This document shows positions 1 through 7,198 of a DNA stretch of 12,375 bases, piece after piece. Positions within the stretch are counted from its first letter, which is position 1. The number at the start of each line of letters is the position of its first letter. The translations under genes were made by a program, and so were the position numbers. The notes under the pieces were generated by a model that saw only the letters and a list, made by a program, of their open reading frames with translations, did no database searches and was not told where the DNA came from. Origin of the DNA: Candidatus Poribacteria bacterium (GTDB lineage: Bacteria > Poribacteria > WGA-4E > WGA-3G); assembly GCA_028818995.1 (NCBI GenBank), contig JAPPMR010000655.1:1-12375 (forward strand), read 5' to 3'.

Positions 1-468
1 CCAGCATTCACCGGCCTTGGCGCACCCTATTGGAATGCTGAAGTGAGGGGTGCTATGTTTGGATTAACGCGAGGCATAACTCGCGAACATATTGTTCGAG
101 CCACATTGGAATCGATTGCCTATCAATCAGCAGATGTGGTCAGTGCGATGGTGGCGGATGCAGATACTCCGCTGCAACGGTTGCGCGTTGATGGTGGAGC
201 AGTCGCTAATAATTTCTTGATGCAGTTTCAAGCAGATATTTTGGGTATAGATGTGGAACGTCCTGAACGGATTGAAACGACTGGACTCGGTGCTGCTTAT
301 CTCGCTGGGATTACGACAGGTGTTTGGCAGGATATTGATGAACTTGAGAACTACCGAAAAATAGACCGTATCTTTTTCCCTCGGATAGACGTTCAGCAAC
401 GAAATCAAAAACTTGCTGACTGGCGTGATGCAATTCAAAGGTTAAGTCGTGATGCAAATGAGGTGTAG
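1..468 (+). CDS. glpK: Glycerol kinase, C-terminal part (partial)
   Basis: This is the C-terminal ~155 residues of a FGGY-family glycerol kinase, which phosphorylates glycerol to glycerol 3-phosphate with ATP in the cytoplasm. The frame is open from the first base and begins [11 protein letters not shown], the conserved stretch entering the second FGGY domain. It continues with [33 protein letters not shown] and [12 protein letters not shown], all hallmarks of GlpK rather than other FGGY sugar kinases. Usual length is about 500 residues, so roughly 345 N-terminal residues lie outside the window. An internal GTG at 43 is not the start, because conserved family sequence precedes it. The stop (466-468) sits 2 bases before the next start, and the AGGTG ribosome-binding site of the downstream kinase gene lies inside the last codons, so the two genes are probably co-transcribed and translationally coupled. 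Family assignment is very secure. Confidence 0.95.
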   Translation, partial: PAFTGLGAPYWNAEVRGAMFGLTRGITREHIVRATLESIAYQSADVVSAMVADADTPLQRLRVDGGAVANNFLMQFQADILGIDVERPERIETTGLGAAYLAGITTGVWQDIDELENYRKIDRIFFPRIDVQQRNQKLADWRDAIQRLSRDANEV

Positions 469-470
469 CG

Positions 471-2324
471 ATGCGTCTGCAGTGGAAGTATTCGTTAATC
501 ATAAATTTAACGGTTATTGCTGTGCTCGTCGCTTTCTATTTTTTGGACAGTGTTAGGATGCGTAGAGAGATGAGTGGGCTTCACGCCTTAGGTGCGGAAC
601 GGGGTGCTACAATAAAAAGGATCGTAGAGAACACTATCCTTAACGCTGTTGTTACAGAACTCACAACATCACAAGCATTTAATGCCGAAAAAATTGATCA
701 GCTGCTTCTTAGACTTAAACAAACTCCTGATATGCAGGATGTTCTGAATGTCCAAGTTACTTTAGAGAATACGCGCGTGCGTTCGAGTTTACTTGCACAA
801 GACGAGACAAGTGTTTTTTCCTTAGGGGAAGACGACATTCATCAGATTAAAACATACGGGGCAAAAATTGATACGATGGAGGGACAAGATGCGACAAGCG
901 TCATTGTTAAGTATACAATTCCACCAAAGAAATTGGAATCTCAAACATCTTCAAACTTTGAACAAACTCCGCCTGAGGCACTTGAGGCATGGGAAAAACT
1001 TGTCCGCGAAAGAATTGGTTTGTCACCGGACACGCCAATTTTAATTGACGGAGTAGGACCTGAGCTTTTTTATCAAATAGCACTTCTTAACCACGGAAAA
1101 TTTTATATTGATTTGTATCGGATGTTTATAGCGAATAATATCAATCTGTCTCCGGATGCGACAGTGACAGTAGATGAAGAAAACAACCGATGGCAAATCA
1201 CAGATATAGAAACAGGGCACGTATATAATTTATGGTTGGAGGAAAATAATTTCTGGATTCACACGGCGCATGCTAACAGTGGTTATATCCGAGTGTTATT
1301 TGATGTGCCGTATATTGCGAAATCTATCCGTTCATCACTTTTAACGCATGCAATTTTTATCATCATCGTCGGTGTGTTCCTTGTTGTTCTTATAGACTTG
1401 ATGACGAACCACTTAATTATAAAACCACTTGCGCGGATGACCGAAATTATTCAGAATGCTGAAACGGGTAACTTCTCATCCTACTTACATCGGACTTATG
1501 GCTCAGATGAAATCAGCAAAGCTACCCGTAATTTAGTTCGGATGTTTATTCAACTGAAAACATCACATTCAAGAAAGATAGCTGCTCTTGGGCAGTTTGC
1601 CGCTGGGGTGGCACACGAAATTCGTAATCCTTTGAATTCAATCGGTATGACAGCACAACATTTAAAATCGATCTTCTCTCAACCCAAAATCAGTCCTGAA
1701 GACATTGAAGAGGCTAAAGAATTTTTAGATATTGTAGACGAGAAAATTCAGGACTTAAAACAGACTTCAGAACAATTTCTAACACTCAACCGACCACAGA
1801 AGCTTAAGTTAACAACGGTAAATTTGAATGGTCTCTTGGATTCTGTTTTATCTGAATTTGTACTTGTTACAGAAGAAGCAGAAGTTCAAATCATTCGGGA
1901 TTTTGATCCAGAACTTCCAGATATGCAATTAGATGAGATGCTAACGCGTCAAACAATTTTCAATTTTGTGCAAAATAGCATACAGGCAATGCCGAAAGGT
2001 GGAAGTATTTATCTGACGACAACCTTAGAAGAGATAGGCGGTGTTTTTTACGTTGTGCTTGAAATTCGAGATACAGGAATTGGCATTCCAGAGGAAAATC
2101 AGGAACGGATTTACGATGCCTATTTCACAACAAAAGAAGCGGATGGTGGTGCCGGTCTGGGGCTTGCGGTTTCACACCAAGTTATCACTGCACATCAAGG
2201 CAAGGTTGAAGTGAGAAGCAAAATTGGTATGGGAACGGCTTTTAAAATTACTTTTCCTGTTAAAAAGCCACAAGAGATTAGCAGTTTGAAGTTAGAAGAA
2301 AATGAGGACTTCCAGAAAGTGTAG
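471..2324 (+). CDS. Membrane sensor histidine kinase (NtrB/AtoS-like)
   Basis: A 617-residue transmembrane histidine kinase that should autophosphorylate on His and pass phosphate to the regulator encoded just downstream. Order of parts: TM1 about 8-25; an extracytoplasmic region of about 260 residues (28-288) that I do not recognise; TM2 about 290-312; HAMP about 313-368; a HisKA dimerisation helix with phosphoacceptor H382 in AAGVAHEIRNPLNS; and a HATPase_c domain with N box (N502 in NFVQNSIQAM), G1 box DTGIGIP (D534), F box YFTTK (551-555) and G2 box GAGLGLAVSH (560-569). All catalytic boxes look intact. The start ATG has AGGTG 5 bases upstream, overlapping the end of glpK. The HisKA/HATPase style matches kinases paired with sigma-54 activators, which agrees with the neighbour. 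The signal is unknown; proximity to glpK suggests but does not show a link to glycerol or envelope metabolism. Confidence 0.93.
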   Translation: MRLQWKYSLIINLTVIAVLVAFYFLDSVRMRREMSGLHALGAERGATIKRIVENTILNAVVTELTTSQAFNAEKIDQLLLRLKQTPDMQDVLNVQVTLENTRVRSSLLAQDETSVFSLGEDDIHQIKTYGAKIDTMEGQDATSVIVKYTIPPKKLESQTSSNFEQTPPEALEAWEKLVRERIGLSPDTPILIDGVGPELFYQIALLNHGKFYIDLYRMFIANNINLSPDATVTVDEENNRWQITDIETGHVYNLWLEENNFWIHTAHANSGYIRVLFDVPYIAKSIRSSLLTHAIFIIIVGVFLVVLIDLMTNHLIIKPLARMTEIIQNAETGNFSSYLHRTYGSDEISKATRNLVRMFIQLKTSHSRKIAALGQFAAGVAHEIRNPLNSIGMTAQHLKSIFSQPKISPEDIEEAKEFLDIVDEKIQDLKQTSEQFLTLNRPQKLKLTTVNLNGLLDSVLSEFVLVTEEAEVQIIRDFDPELPDMQLDEMLTRQTIFNFVQNSIQAMPKGGSIYLTTTLEEIGGVFYVVLEIRDTGIGIPEENQERIYDAYFTTKEADGGAGLGLAVSHQVITAHQGKVEVRSKIGMGTAFKITFPVKKPQEISSLKLEENEDFQKV

Positions 2325-2345
2325 TTTGCAAAGATTCCCTTTAAT

Positions 2346-2349
2346 GGAG
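2346..2349 (+). promoter_or_regulatory. Ribosome-binding site that sets the response-regulator start
   Basis: GGAG lies 9 bases before the ATG at 2359, whose product begins MPSILIVDDD, exactly where receiver domains begin. Upstream in-frame ATGs at 2302 and 2344 would add 19 or 5 non-conserved residues; the first overlaps the kinase gene. Confidence 0.6.
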
Positions 2350-2358
2350 ATATTAGAA

Positions 2359-3750
2359 ATGCCATCAATTTTGATTGTAGACGACGACAAAGCACAACTT
2401 ACTATTCTACAACGTATCTTGCAACGCGAAGGATACGATGTAGAAACGGTTGAAGATAGCAAATCAGCACTTGAAAAAATTAAAGAACAGATGTTTGACA
2501 TCGTGATTAGCGATATGTGGATGTCTTCTCGGTTTGACGGGCGAGACCTACTCCGAGAGATAAAAAAGATTGATCCTGGCCTGCCAGTGTTGATTATAAC
2601 TGCATTCGCTGAACTCAATGATGCCGTTAACCTTGTCGCGCATGAGGGAGCATTCTATTATCTTGAAAAGCCGATTCAGATTGATGTGCTTAAGCGAGAG
2701 GTCGGTAGGGCATTACAAACTCGCGGGGCTTTAACTGAAGGTGAACCTGATTCGGACGACACGTCTCCTGATATCAAAGTTGATTATATCGTGGGTGAAA
2801 GTGAAAAAATGCAACAACTTTTCAAAAACATGGCGAGAGTCATTCACCGAGGGGTTAAGCAGGTTCTCATCACAGGTGAAACGGGTAGTGGAAAAAGCCT
2901 TGTTGCGCGTGCGCTACACGAATATGGAAATCGCAAAGATAAACCTTTCGTCTCAATAAATTGTGGTGCCATCGCAGAAACCTTAATTGAAAGCGAACTG
3001 TTTGGACATGAAAGGGGGGCATTTACAGACGCGATCCAGCAGAAGAAAGGTATTTTTGAAGTTGCTGATACCGGCACCCTCTTTCTTGATGAAATTGGGG
3101 ATATTTCTGTCCAGACGCAAAGCACACTTTTACATGTATTAGAAAAACATGAGATACGCAGAATTGGCGGTAGTGAGAATATAAAAGTTGATGTATGTGT
3201 CATTGCCGCAACGAATAAAAATCTGGTCGAGGCTGTGAAAGACGGCACTTTTCGTTCTGATCTCTACTTCCGCTTAAACGTCATTCCGCTCCATCTTCCA
3301 CCGCTTCGTGAACGCGTTGAGGACATTCCAATACTTGTCAATTACTTAATTCAAAAGTTTAGCGATGAATACGTGGATGCAGAACCGAAACAGGTTACGC
3401 AGCGTGCCATGTCTGTGCTTTGCCGTTATGATTGGCCTGGGAACGTGCGCCAATTGGAAAATTATCTGCATCGTATCTATGTTTTATCTGAAAACGCTTC
3501 CATTGACTTAGACGAGTTACCGCCTGAAATTTTGGATACCTCACTACCATCTACAGATTTTGAGATTGACATCCCTGAGAGTGGTGTGGCATTGGACGAG
3601 ATTATCAAGGAATATGTGTGTGCGGCTTTGGCTAAAACAAACGGCACACAAACGAAGGCGGCAGAATTGTTGGGCATCTCTCGCCGTCAACTTCAGCATC
3701 GTATGCAGAGTTATGGATTGCAAAGTCAAGATTTTAGAGAAGGTGAATAG
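2359..3750 (+). CDS. NtrC-family sigma-54-dependent response regulator
   Basis: A 463-residue cytoplasmic transcription activator. The receiver domain (about 3-118) has acidic pocket D8/D9, phosphoacceptor D52 in IVISDMW, T81 and K104. The AAA+ domain (about 143-375) has Walker A GETGSGKS (173-180), the ESELFGHERGAFTDA segment (211-225), Walker B TLFLDEIGD (240-248) and arginine-finger candidates R299 and R305. The C-terminal Fis-type helix-turn-helix (about 414-455) carries TKAAELLGISRRQLQHRMQ. Such proteins hydrolyse ATP to open sigma-54 promoters after phosphorylation by the partner kinase, here the gene 34 bases upstream. The sigma-54 contact loop reads GAFTDA rather than the classical GAFTGA. 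I recall this variant from other members, so activity is still likely. I chose the ATG at 2359 because it directly precedes the receiver fold and has a GGAG. Targets are unknown; scanning by eye I found no convincing -24/-12 promoter in the window. Confidence 0.94.
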   Translation: MPSILIVDDDKAQLTILQRILQREGYDVETVEDSKSALEKIKEQMFDIVISDMWMSSRFDGRDLLREIKKIDPGLPVLIITAFAELNDAVNLVAHEGAFYYLEKPIQIDVLKREVGRALQTRGALTEGEPDSDDTSPDIKVDYIVGESEKMQQLFKNMARVIHRGVKQVLITGETGSGKSLVARALHEYGNRKDKPFVSINCGAIAETLIESELFGHERGAFTDAIQQKKGIFEVADTGTLFLDEIGDISVQTQSTLLHVLEKHEIRRIGGSENIKVDVCVIAATNKNLVEAVKDGTFRSDLYFRLNVIPLHLPPLRERVEDIPILVNYLIQKFSDEYVDAEPKQVTQRAMSVLCRYDWPGNVRQLENYLHRIYVLSENASIDLDELPPEILDTSLPSTDFEIDIPESGVALDEIIKEYVCAALAKTNGTQTKAAELLGISRRQLQHRMQSYGLQSQDFREGE

Positions 3751-3786
3751 TGGCGGTTTCAGGGCTTACGCGGACTCTGGGAAAAA

Positions 3787-4227
3787 TTAGTAACGTTGAA
3801 GTTCATGGTCAACCTCCCTTGCCCACCTATCTATTCCGCCAGCAACGCTGAGTACCGATTTGAACCCAAGTTGTTGTAACAGATATGCGGCATCAAGACT
3901 CCGCATGCCATGATGACAGTAAACGACGATTTCATCTACGGGTGAAAGTTCACGAAACCGCCTCGGTAGTTCACCGAGGGGGATAGACACTGCCCCGTCT
4001 ATATGAACAAGTTGGTATTCCCATGTTTCCCTTACATCAAGTAAGACAAAATCCCTACCAGCATCCAGCATCTGTTTAAGTTCATTTGGTAGGATAACGT
4101 AATCTTCGGGATCATAAGGTAAGATTGCCTCTTCTACACTTGGTGCTACCCGTGGTAGAAAGTTTTCTCGTGAGGTTCTGACGGAATCCCAGATTTTATA
4201 TAACAATTCTCTAATACGCTTAAACAT
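3787..4227 (-). CDS. Single-domain rhodanese-like sulfurtransferase
   Basis: A 146-residue cytoplasmic rhodanese-domain protein; no signal peptide or membrane segment is seen. Rhodaneses carry sulfane sulfur as a cysteine persulfide. Counting from the chosen start, the fold runs from about residue 44. It has FVLLDVRETWEYQLVHIDGAVSIPLGEL (61-88), described here by its key DVRE and HIDGA motifs, then the active loop C104-H-H-G-M-R-S (104-110) and the C-terminal VAGGIDRW. The cysteine is intact, so activity is plausible. The first ~43 residues are a charged, helical-looking extension of unknown role. It follows the TonB-receptor gene by 34 bases on the same strand and probably shares its transcript. 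The next gene on the other side is convergent. A longer TTG start at 4245 has no ribosome-binding site. The exact sulfur acceptor cannot be told from sequence. Confidence 0.88.
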   Translation of the reverse strand: MFKRIRELLYKIWDSVRTSRENFLPRVAPSVEEAILPYDPEDYVILPNELKQMLDAGRDFVLLDVRETWEYQLVHIDGAVSIPLGELPRRFRELSPVDEIVVYCHHGMRSLDAAYLLQQLGFKSVLSVAGGIDRWAREVDHELQRY

Positions 4228-4233
4228 TTCTCG

Positions 4234-4239
4234 CTCTTT
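4234..4239 (-). promoter_or_regulatory. Ribosome-binding site that sets the rhodanese start
   Basis: On the - strand, AAAGAG lies 6 bases before the ATG at 4227. It favours that codon over the in-frame TTG at 4245, which has no purine-rich site upstream. Confidence 0.5.
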
Positions 4240-4261
4240 GTTCAAAAGTAAAATGTGCCGA

Positions 4262-6295
4262 TTAAAATGTAATCGTCATGCCTAACGTAGGAATAATTGG
4301 AAGAAGGGGTTCTTCTTCAATCACACAGCCGGTAATAGTCCCTGTTTCTTCATCTCGGACTTCACTGAACGCATATTGGTCTACATTGGTATGATTATAT
4401 AGGTTTAAAATCTGAAAATACCATGTGAGATTCCAACGCTTGTAAGGGTTTCGTTTTGTAATCCGAAAATCGAGACTATGGAATGCAGGCAATCGCTCCG
4501 AATGCGTTTCGCCAAACTGTCGGTTACAACCGATGTTTCCATCTGGTAATGCGACTTCTTCGTGAGTCAAAGGCGTTCTCGGATCACCAGTGTGAAAACG
4601 CCAACTGAGATAGAGGTGCCATGTTGACGAAATTTGATGGCTACTACTTAGAAAAAGTGAATGTCGTCTGTCATACTGCCGAAATATTGTTGTGTCTTCC
4701 GAAGTTTCTTTTGCAATGCCGTAAGCGTAACCGAGTCCCCAGGTCAAACGTGGTGAAACAGCCTGTGTCGCGAAAATGTCAAATCCTTTTGCGTCAGCGG
4801 ATTCTGGGGCTGTGAAAATTTGCATTTGTCGTCCAAATTCTCTGAGCCTACCTACCAGATTGTCAAATTTCTTGTAATAACCCTCAAGGCGAACCAGGAA
4901 ATTGTTGCCACGACTATATTCACATCCCAGAATGTAATGCATAGCCTGTTCGGCACGCCCGACGGTTTTTATATTATCTTCAACAGGCACTGACATCAAG
5001 TCAACAGGTTGATGATAGATACCCCATGCGCCTCGGAATACTAAGTTTTTCTTCGGACTCACCGCGATCGCCACACGGGGACCAATTTCATAGTTTTGAA
5101 CATCTGCATTCCGATAGTTCTGCACAATATAACGACCACCTACATTAAGAGCAAGTTTCGGATGAATCTGCCACTCATCTTGCAGGAATAATTTGATGTC
5201 ACTCCCGCTGTCGTCAATATTTGTGCGAATTGGTTTGTATCTGTTTATGCCTGCTTGCCGCTCTTGAACGTTGTAATCATATTGTGCAGTCAACCAACGC
5301 CACTCAACACCAGTACGAAACGTATGTTTTTCTAATGCGTTTACTGTGAGTTCTGCTTTTGTGCCAAAAAATCGGAAGTCGCGATTGTCAAAATCCACTT
5401 TTCGTGTTGTTCTGTCTTGGCTTGATGTGCCTCCAAAAACAAAGACATCTGTCCAATACGAAGTGCCAAACGCATGCCGCCATTTTAGCCAAGCAGTTGA
5501 ATTGTCATATAAGGAATCTAAGTTGTTGTCTGTATCGTCTACACGTATCAGATTCTTATCCCAACCGTACAATCCGTTAAGGGAAAGTGTATCTGCCTCT
5601 GTTACCTGATATATCAGTTTTCCGTAGACATCAGCATATTGCGGTTTATATTCTTCATCAAGATCTATGAGTGCAAGGATTAGGTCAACGTACCCTCGGC
5701 GTGCTGACAGCATCCATCCACCTTTTTCAGTTAGAGGCCCTTCCACCATAGCAGTTGCGTTGATGAGGTCTATTCCAAAATTTGCTGAGACCTTTTCTGT
5801 ATTCGGTGCCTTGGTTGTCATATCAAACACGCCTGACATCTTTTGACCATATTCTGCTGGAAATCCGCCCATCAACAGATCAGCACGTTGGATTAAACCG
5901 AGTCCAACTAACGAAACTGCACCACCGAAATCTTGTAAATGATATGGATCATAAAGTTCCATTCCATCTAATCTGACTGAAACACCATCCTTTTCTCCAC
6001 CTCTTACACTGAAGCGAGCGCTATAATCACTTGCAATGACTCCCGGTAAAATATGCCCTGAACGCATGATGTCGTTGTCTATTAAAGGAAACCGTTCTAT
6101 CTCCTCCTTTGAAAGTGAAAGTTGAGGGATCGTGCCATCATAAATCATAAAGCGGCCAGGTGTTACGACAATTTTATCAAGTTCTATCGGTTCTTGATTT
6201 TCTTGCGCATAAACCTTAAGAAAATGGGCGAAAGAAAAAAAGAGGATGTGGAGAAGGAGAAACCTAATGGCACACAATCTGATGTTGGACATCAT
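4262..6295 (-). CDS. TonB-dependent outer-membrane receptor
   Basis: A 677-residue outer-membrane active transporter precursor. Residues 1-30 form a Sec signal peptide with a long hydrophobic core ending KVYA before QENQ. A TonB-box-like segment follows (ELDKIVVTP, 38-46). The plug domain (about 50-165) has SVRGG (97-101), VRLDGMELYDPYHL (107-120) and the LLMGGFPAEYGQKMSGVFDMTTK block (140-162). The remaining ~500 residues show alternating aromatic/polar strands of a beta-barrel, and the protein ends in phenylalanine (TLGMTITF), the usual insertion signal. There is no N-terminal carboxypeptidase-like or secretin domain, so it resembles simple BtuB-sized receptors. The substrate is unknown, and no periplasmic binding protein or ABC transporter lies nearby. 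GTGAGG upstream fits either of two tandem ATGs (6295 or 6292). It is led by the promoter at 6329-6358 and followed by the rhodanese gene. Confidence 0.92.
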   Translation of the reverse strand: MMSNIRLCAIRFLLLHILFFSFAHFLKVYAQENQEPIELDKIVVTPGRFMIYDGTIPQLSLSKEEIERFPLIDNDIMRSGHILPGVIASDYSARFSVRGGEKDGVSVRLDGMELYDPYHLQDFGGAVSLVGLGLIQRADLLMGGFPAEYGQKMSGVFDMTTKAPNTEKVSANFGIDLINATAMVEGPLTEKGGWMLSARRGYVDLILALIDLDEEYKPQYADVYGKLIYQVTEADTLSLNGLYGWDKNLIRVDDTDNNLDSLYDNSTAWLKWRHAFGTSYWTDVFVFGGTSSQDRTTRKVDFDNRDFRFFGTKAELTVNALEKHTFRTGVEWRWLTAQYDYNVQERQAGINRYKPIRTNIDDSGSDIKLFLQDEWQIHPKLALNVGGRYIVQNYRNADVQNYEIGPRVAIAVSPKKNLVFRGAWGIYHQPVDLMSVPVEDNIKTVGRAEQAMHYILGCEYSRGNNFLVRLEGYYKKFDNLVGRLREFGRQMQIFTAPESADAKGFDIFATQAVSPRLTWGLGYAYGIAKETSEDTTIFRQYDRRHSLFLSSSHQISSTWHLYLSWRFHTGDPRTPLTHEEVALPDGNIGCNRQFGETHSERLPAFHSLDFRITKRNPYKRWNLTWYFQILNLYNHTNVDQYAFSEVRDEETGTITGCVIEEEPLLPIIPTLGMTITF

Positions 6296-6328
6296 GCAGC
6301 CTCACTGTTTGATTTGAAGGTTACGTGA

Positions 6329-6358
6329 AGTATAACATCTTTAGGAATAAAGTGTCAA
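6329..6358 (-). promoter_or_regulatory. Sigma-70-type promoter of the receptor-rhodanese operon
   Basis: On the - strand TTGACA (6353-6358) and TATACT (6329-6334) are separated by 18 bases. The predicted start near 6322 leaves a leader of about 27 bases before the receptor ATG. The -35 lies 30 bases from the -35 of the opposing promoter. Confidence 0.75.
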
Positions 6359-6388
6359 TAAATTTCTATAATAAACGATTCCTCAAGA

Positions 6389-6417
6389 TTGACATTCGTC
6401 ACGTTCCATGCTATACT
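6389..6417 (+). promoter_or_regulatory. Sigma-70-type promoter of the MNT-HEPN operon
   Basis: TTGACA (6389-6394), a 17-base spacer and TATACT (6412-6417) form a near-consensus promoter. Transcription should begin near 6424, only about 14 bases before the start codon at 6438. This excludes the upstream in-frame ATG at 6408, which lies between the -35 and -10. Confidence 0.8.
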
Positions 6418-6424
6418 CCCAAAA

Positions 6425-6428
6425 GGAG
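6425..6428 (+). promoter_or_regulatory. Ribosome-binding site that sets the MNT-HEPN start
   Basis: GGAG within AAAAGGAGAT lies 9 bases before the ATG at 6438. If transcription starts near 6424, this site is at the extreme 5' end of the mRNA. Confidence 0.65.
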
Positions 6429-6437
6429 ATATTAGCC

Positions 6438-7172
6438 ATGGTTACGGAAAAAGACATTCAAGCGACTTGTGATGACATTGTTCGAGAATTTGCGCCTCTA
6501 CAAGTTATTCTGTTTGGCTCCTATGCTTATGGTACCCCAACGGAAGACTCGGATGTTGATTTTTTGGTAGTGATGGACATTCCTGAATCGGAAACGCGTC
6601 GCCAAGCAGTGGAGATTCGGCAACGTATCCCACGGCGCTTCAGCATGGACCTTCTCGTTCGTTCACCGAAAGAAATCGCCTATCGTATTTCTCATAACGA
6701 CTGGTTTCTGCGCGATATCACCGAGAAAGGTGAAATGCTTTATGGACATCTGAATTTTTTAGAAATGCCTCTGAAAATGGAAAAATGTGATATGAATCCT
6801 TTGACACTGGAATGGGTTGAAAAAGCGGAAGGTGATTATACTACGGTCCAGTTGCTTCAGCAGAGTCCGATCTCAAGCAAAGATGTCATCTGCTTCCACG
6901 CACAACAGTGTATAGAAAAATACTTAAAAGCATGGCTACAAGAGGCAAATACCCCCGTTCTAAGAACTCATAATTTAGAGGAATTGCTAAATTTAATTGT
7001 GCCAACTATCCCGGATTGGCGTTCTTGGCAGTCTGATTTTTCAGCACTTTCAGAACATGCAGTGGATTTTCGTTATCCAGGAAAATCTGCAACAGTTGAG
7101 AATGCAGAGCCTGCGGTGAAAACCTGCAATATAGTTCGTCAAGCGGTTCGGGAAGCTTTGAAATTGCCGTAA
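6438..7172 (+). CDS. Fused minimal nucleotidyltransferase-HEPN protein
   Basis: A 244-residue soluble two-domain protein. Residues 1-105 form a minimal nucleotidyltransferase (MNT): the GS-X10-DXD signature is complete (G27-S28 ... D39-V-D41) with a third acidic residue D71 in RFSMDLLV, so nucleotidyl or AMP transfer is chemically plausible. Residues about 123-240 are a HEPN domain, recognised by ICFHAQQCIEKYLKAWL (151-167), RTHNLEELL (176-184) and DFRYPG (210-215). In many bacteria MNT and HEPN are separate adjacent genes forming a toxin-antitoxin pair, in which the MNT AMPylates the HEPN RNase. Here they are one chain, and I see no RX4-6H ribonuclease motif in the HEPN part. It may thus be a substrate-modifying nucleotidyltransferase rather than a toxin module. 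It leads a likely operon with the PhyH gene 26 bases downstream. Domain calls are secure; function is open. Confidence 0.88.
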   Translation: MVTEKDIQATCDDIVREFAPLQVILFGSYAYGTPTEDSDVDFLVVMDIPESETRRQAVEIRQRIPRRFSMDLLVRSPKEIAYRISHNDWFLRDITEKGEMLYGHLNFLEMPLKMEKCDMNPLTLEWVEKAEGDYTTVQLLQQSPISSKDVICFHAQQCIEKYLKAWLQEANTPVLRTHNLEELLNLIVPTIPDWRSWQSDFSALSEHAVDFRYPGKSATVENAEPAVKTCNIVRQAVREALKLP

Positions 7173-7198
7173 ATTAATTAGAAAGGTAGGTTTAGCAC

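Noticed and set aside
2302..2358. Longer start of the response regulator overlapping the kinase gene
   Set aside because: The added residues are not receiver-like; the ATG at 2359 starts MPSILIVDDD with GGAG upstream.
3751..3786. Bidirectional terminator between the regulator and rhodanese genes
   Set aside because: No stable stem followed by a U-tract is visible on either strand.
5346..5609. Small open frame antisense to the TonB receptor gene
   Set aside because: No ribosome-binding site or recognisable product; it is explained by the receptor coding strand.
6408..6437. Upstream ATG extending the MNT-HEPN protein by 10 residues
   Set aside because: It lies between the -35 and -10 of a near-consensus promoter and has no ribosome-binding site; the ATG at 6438 has GGAG at good spacing.
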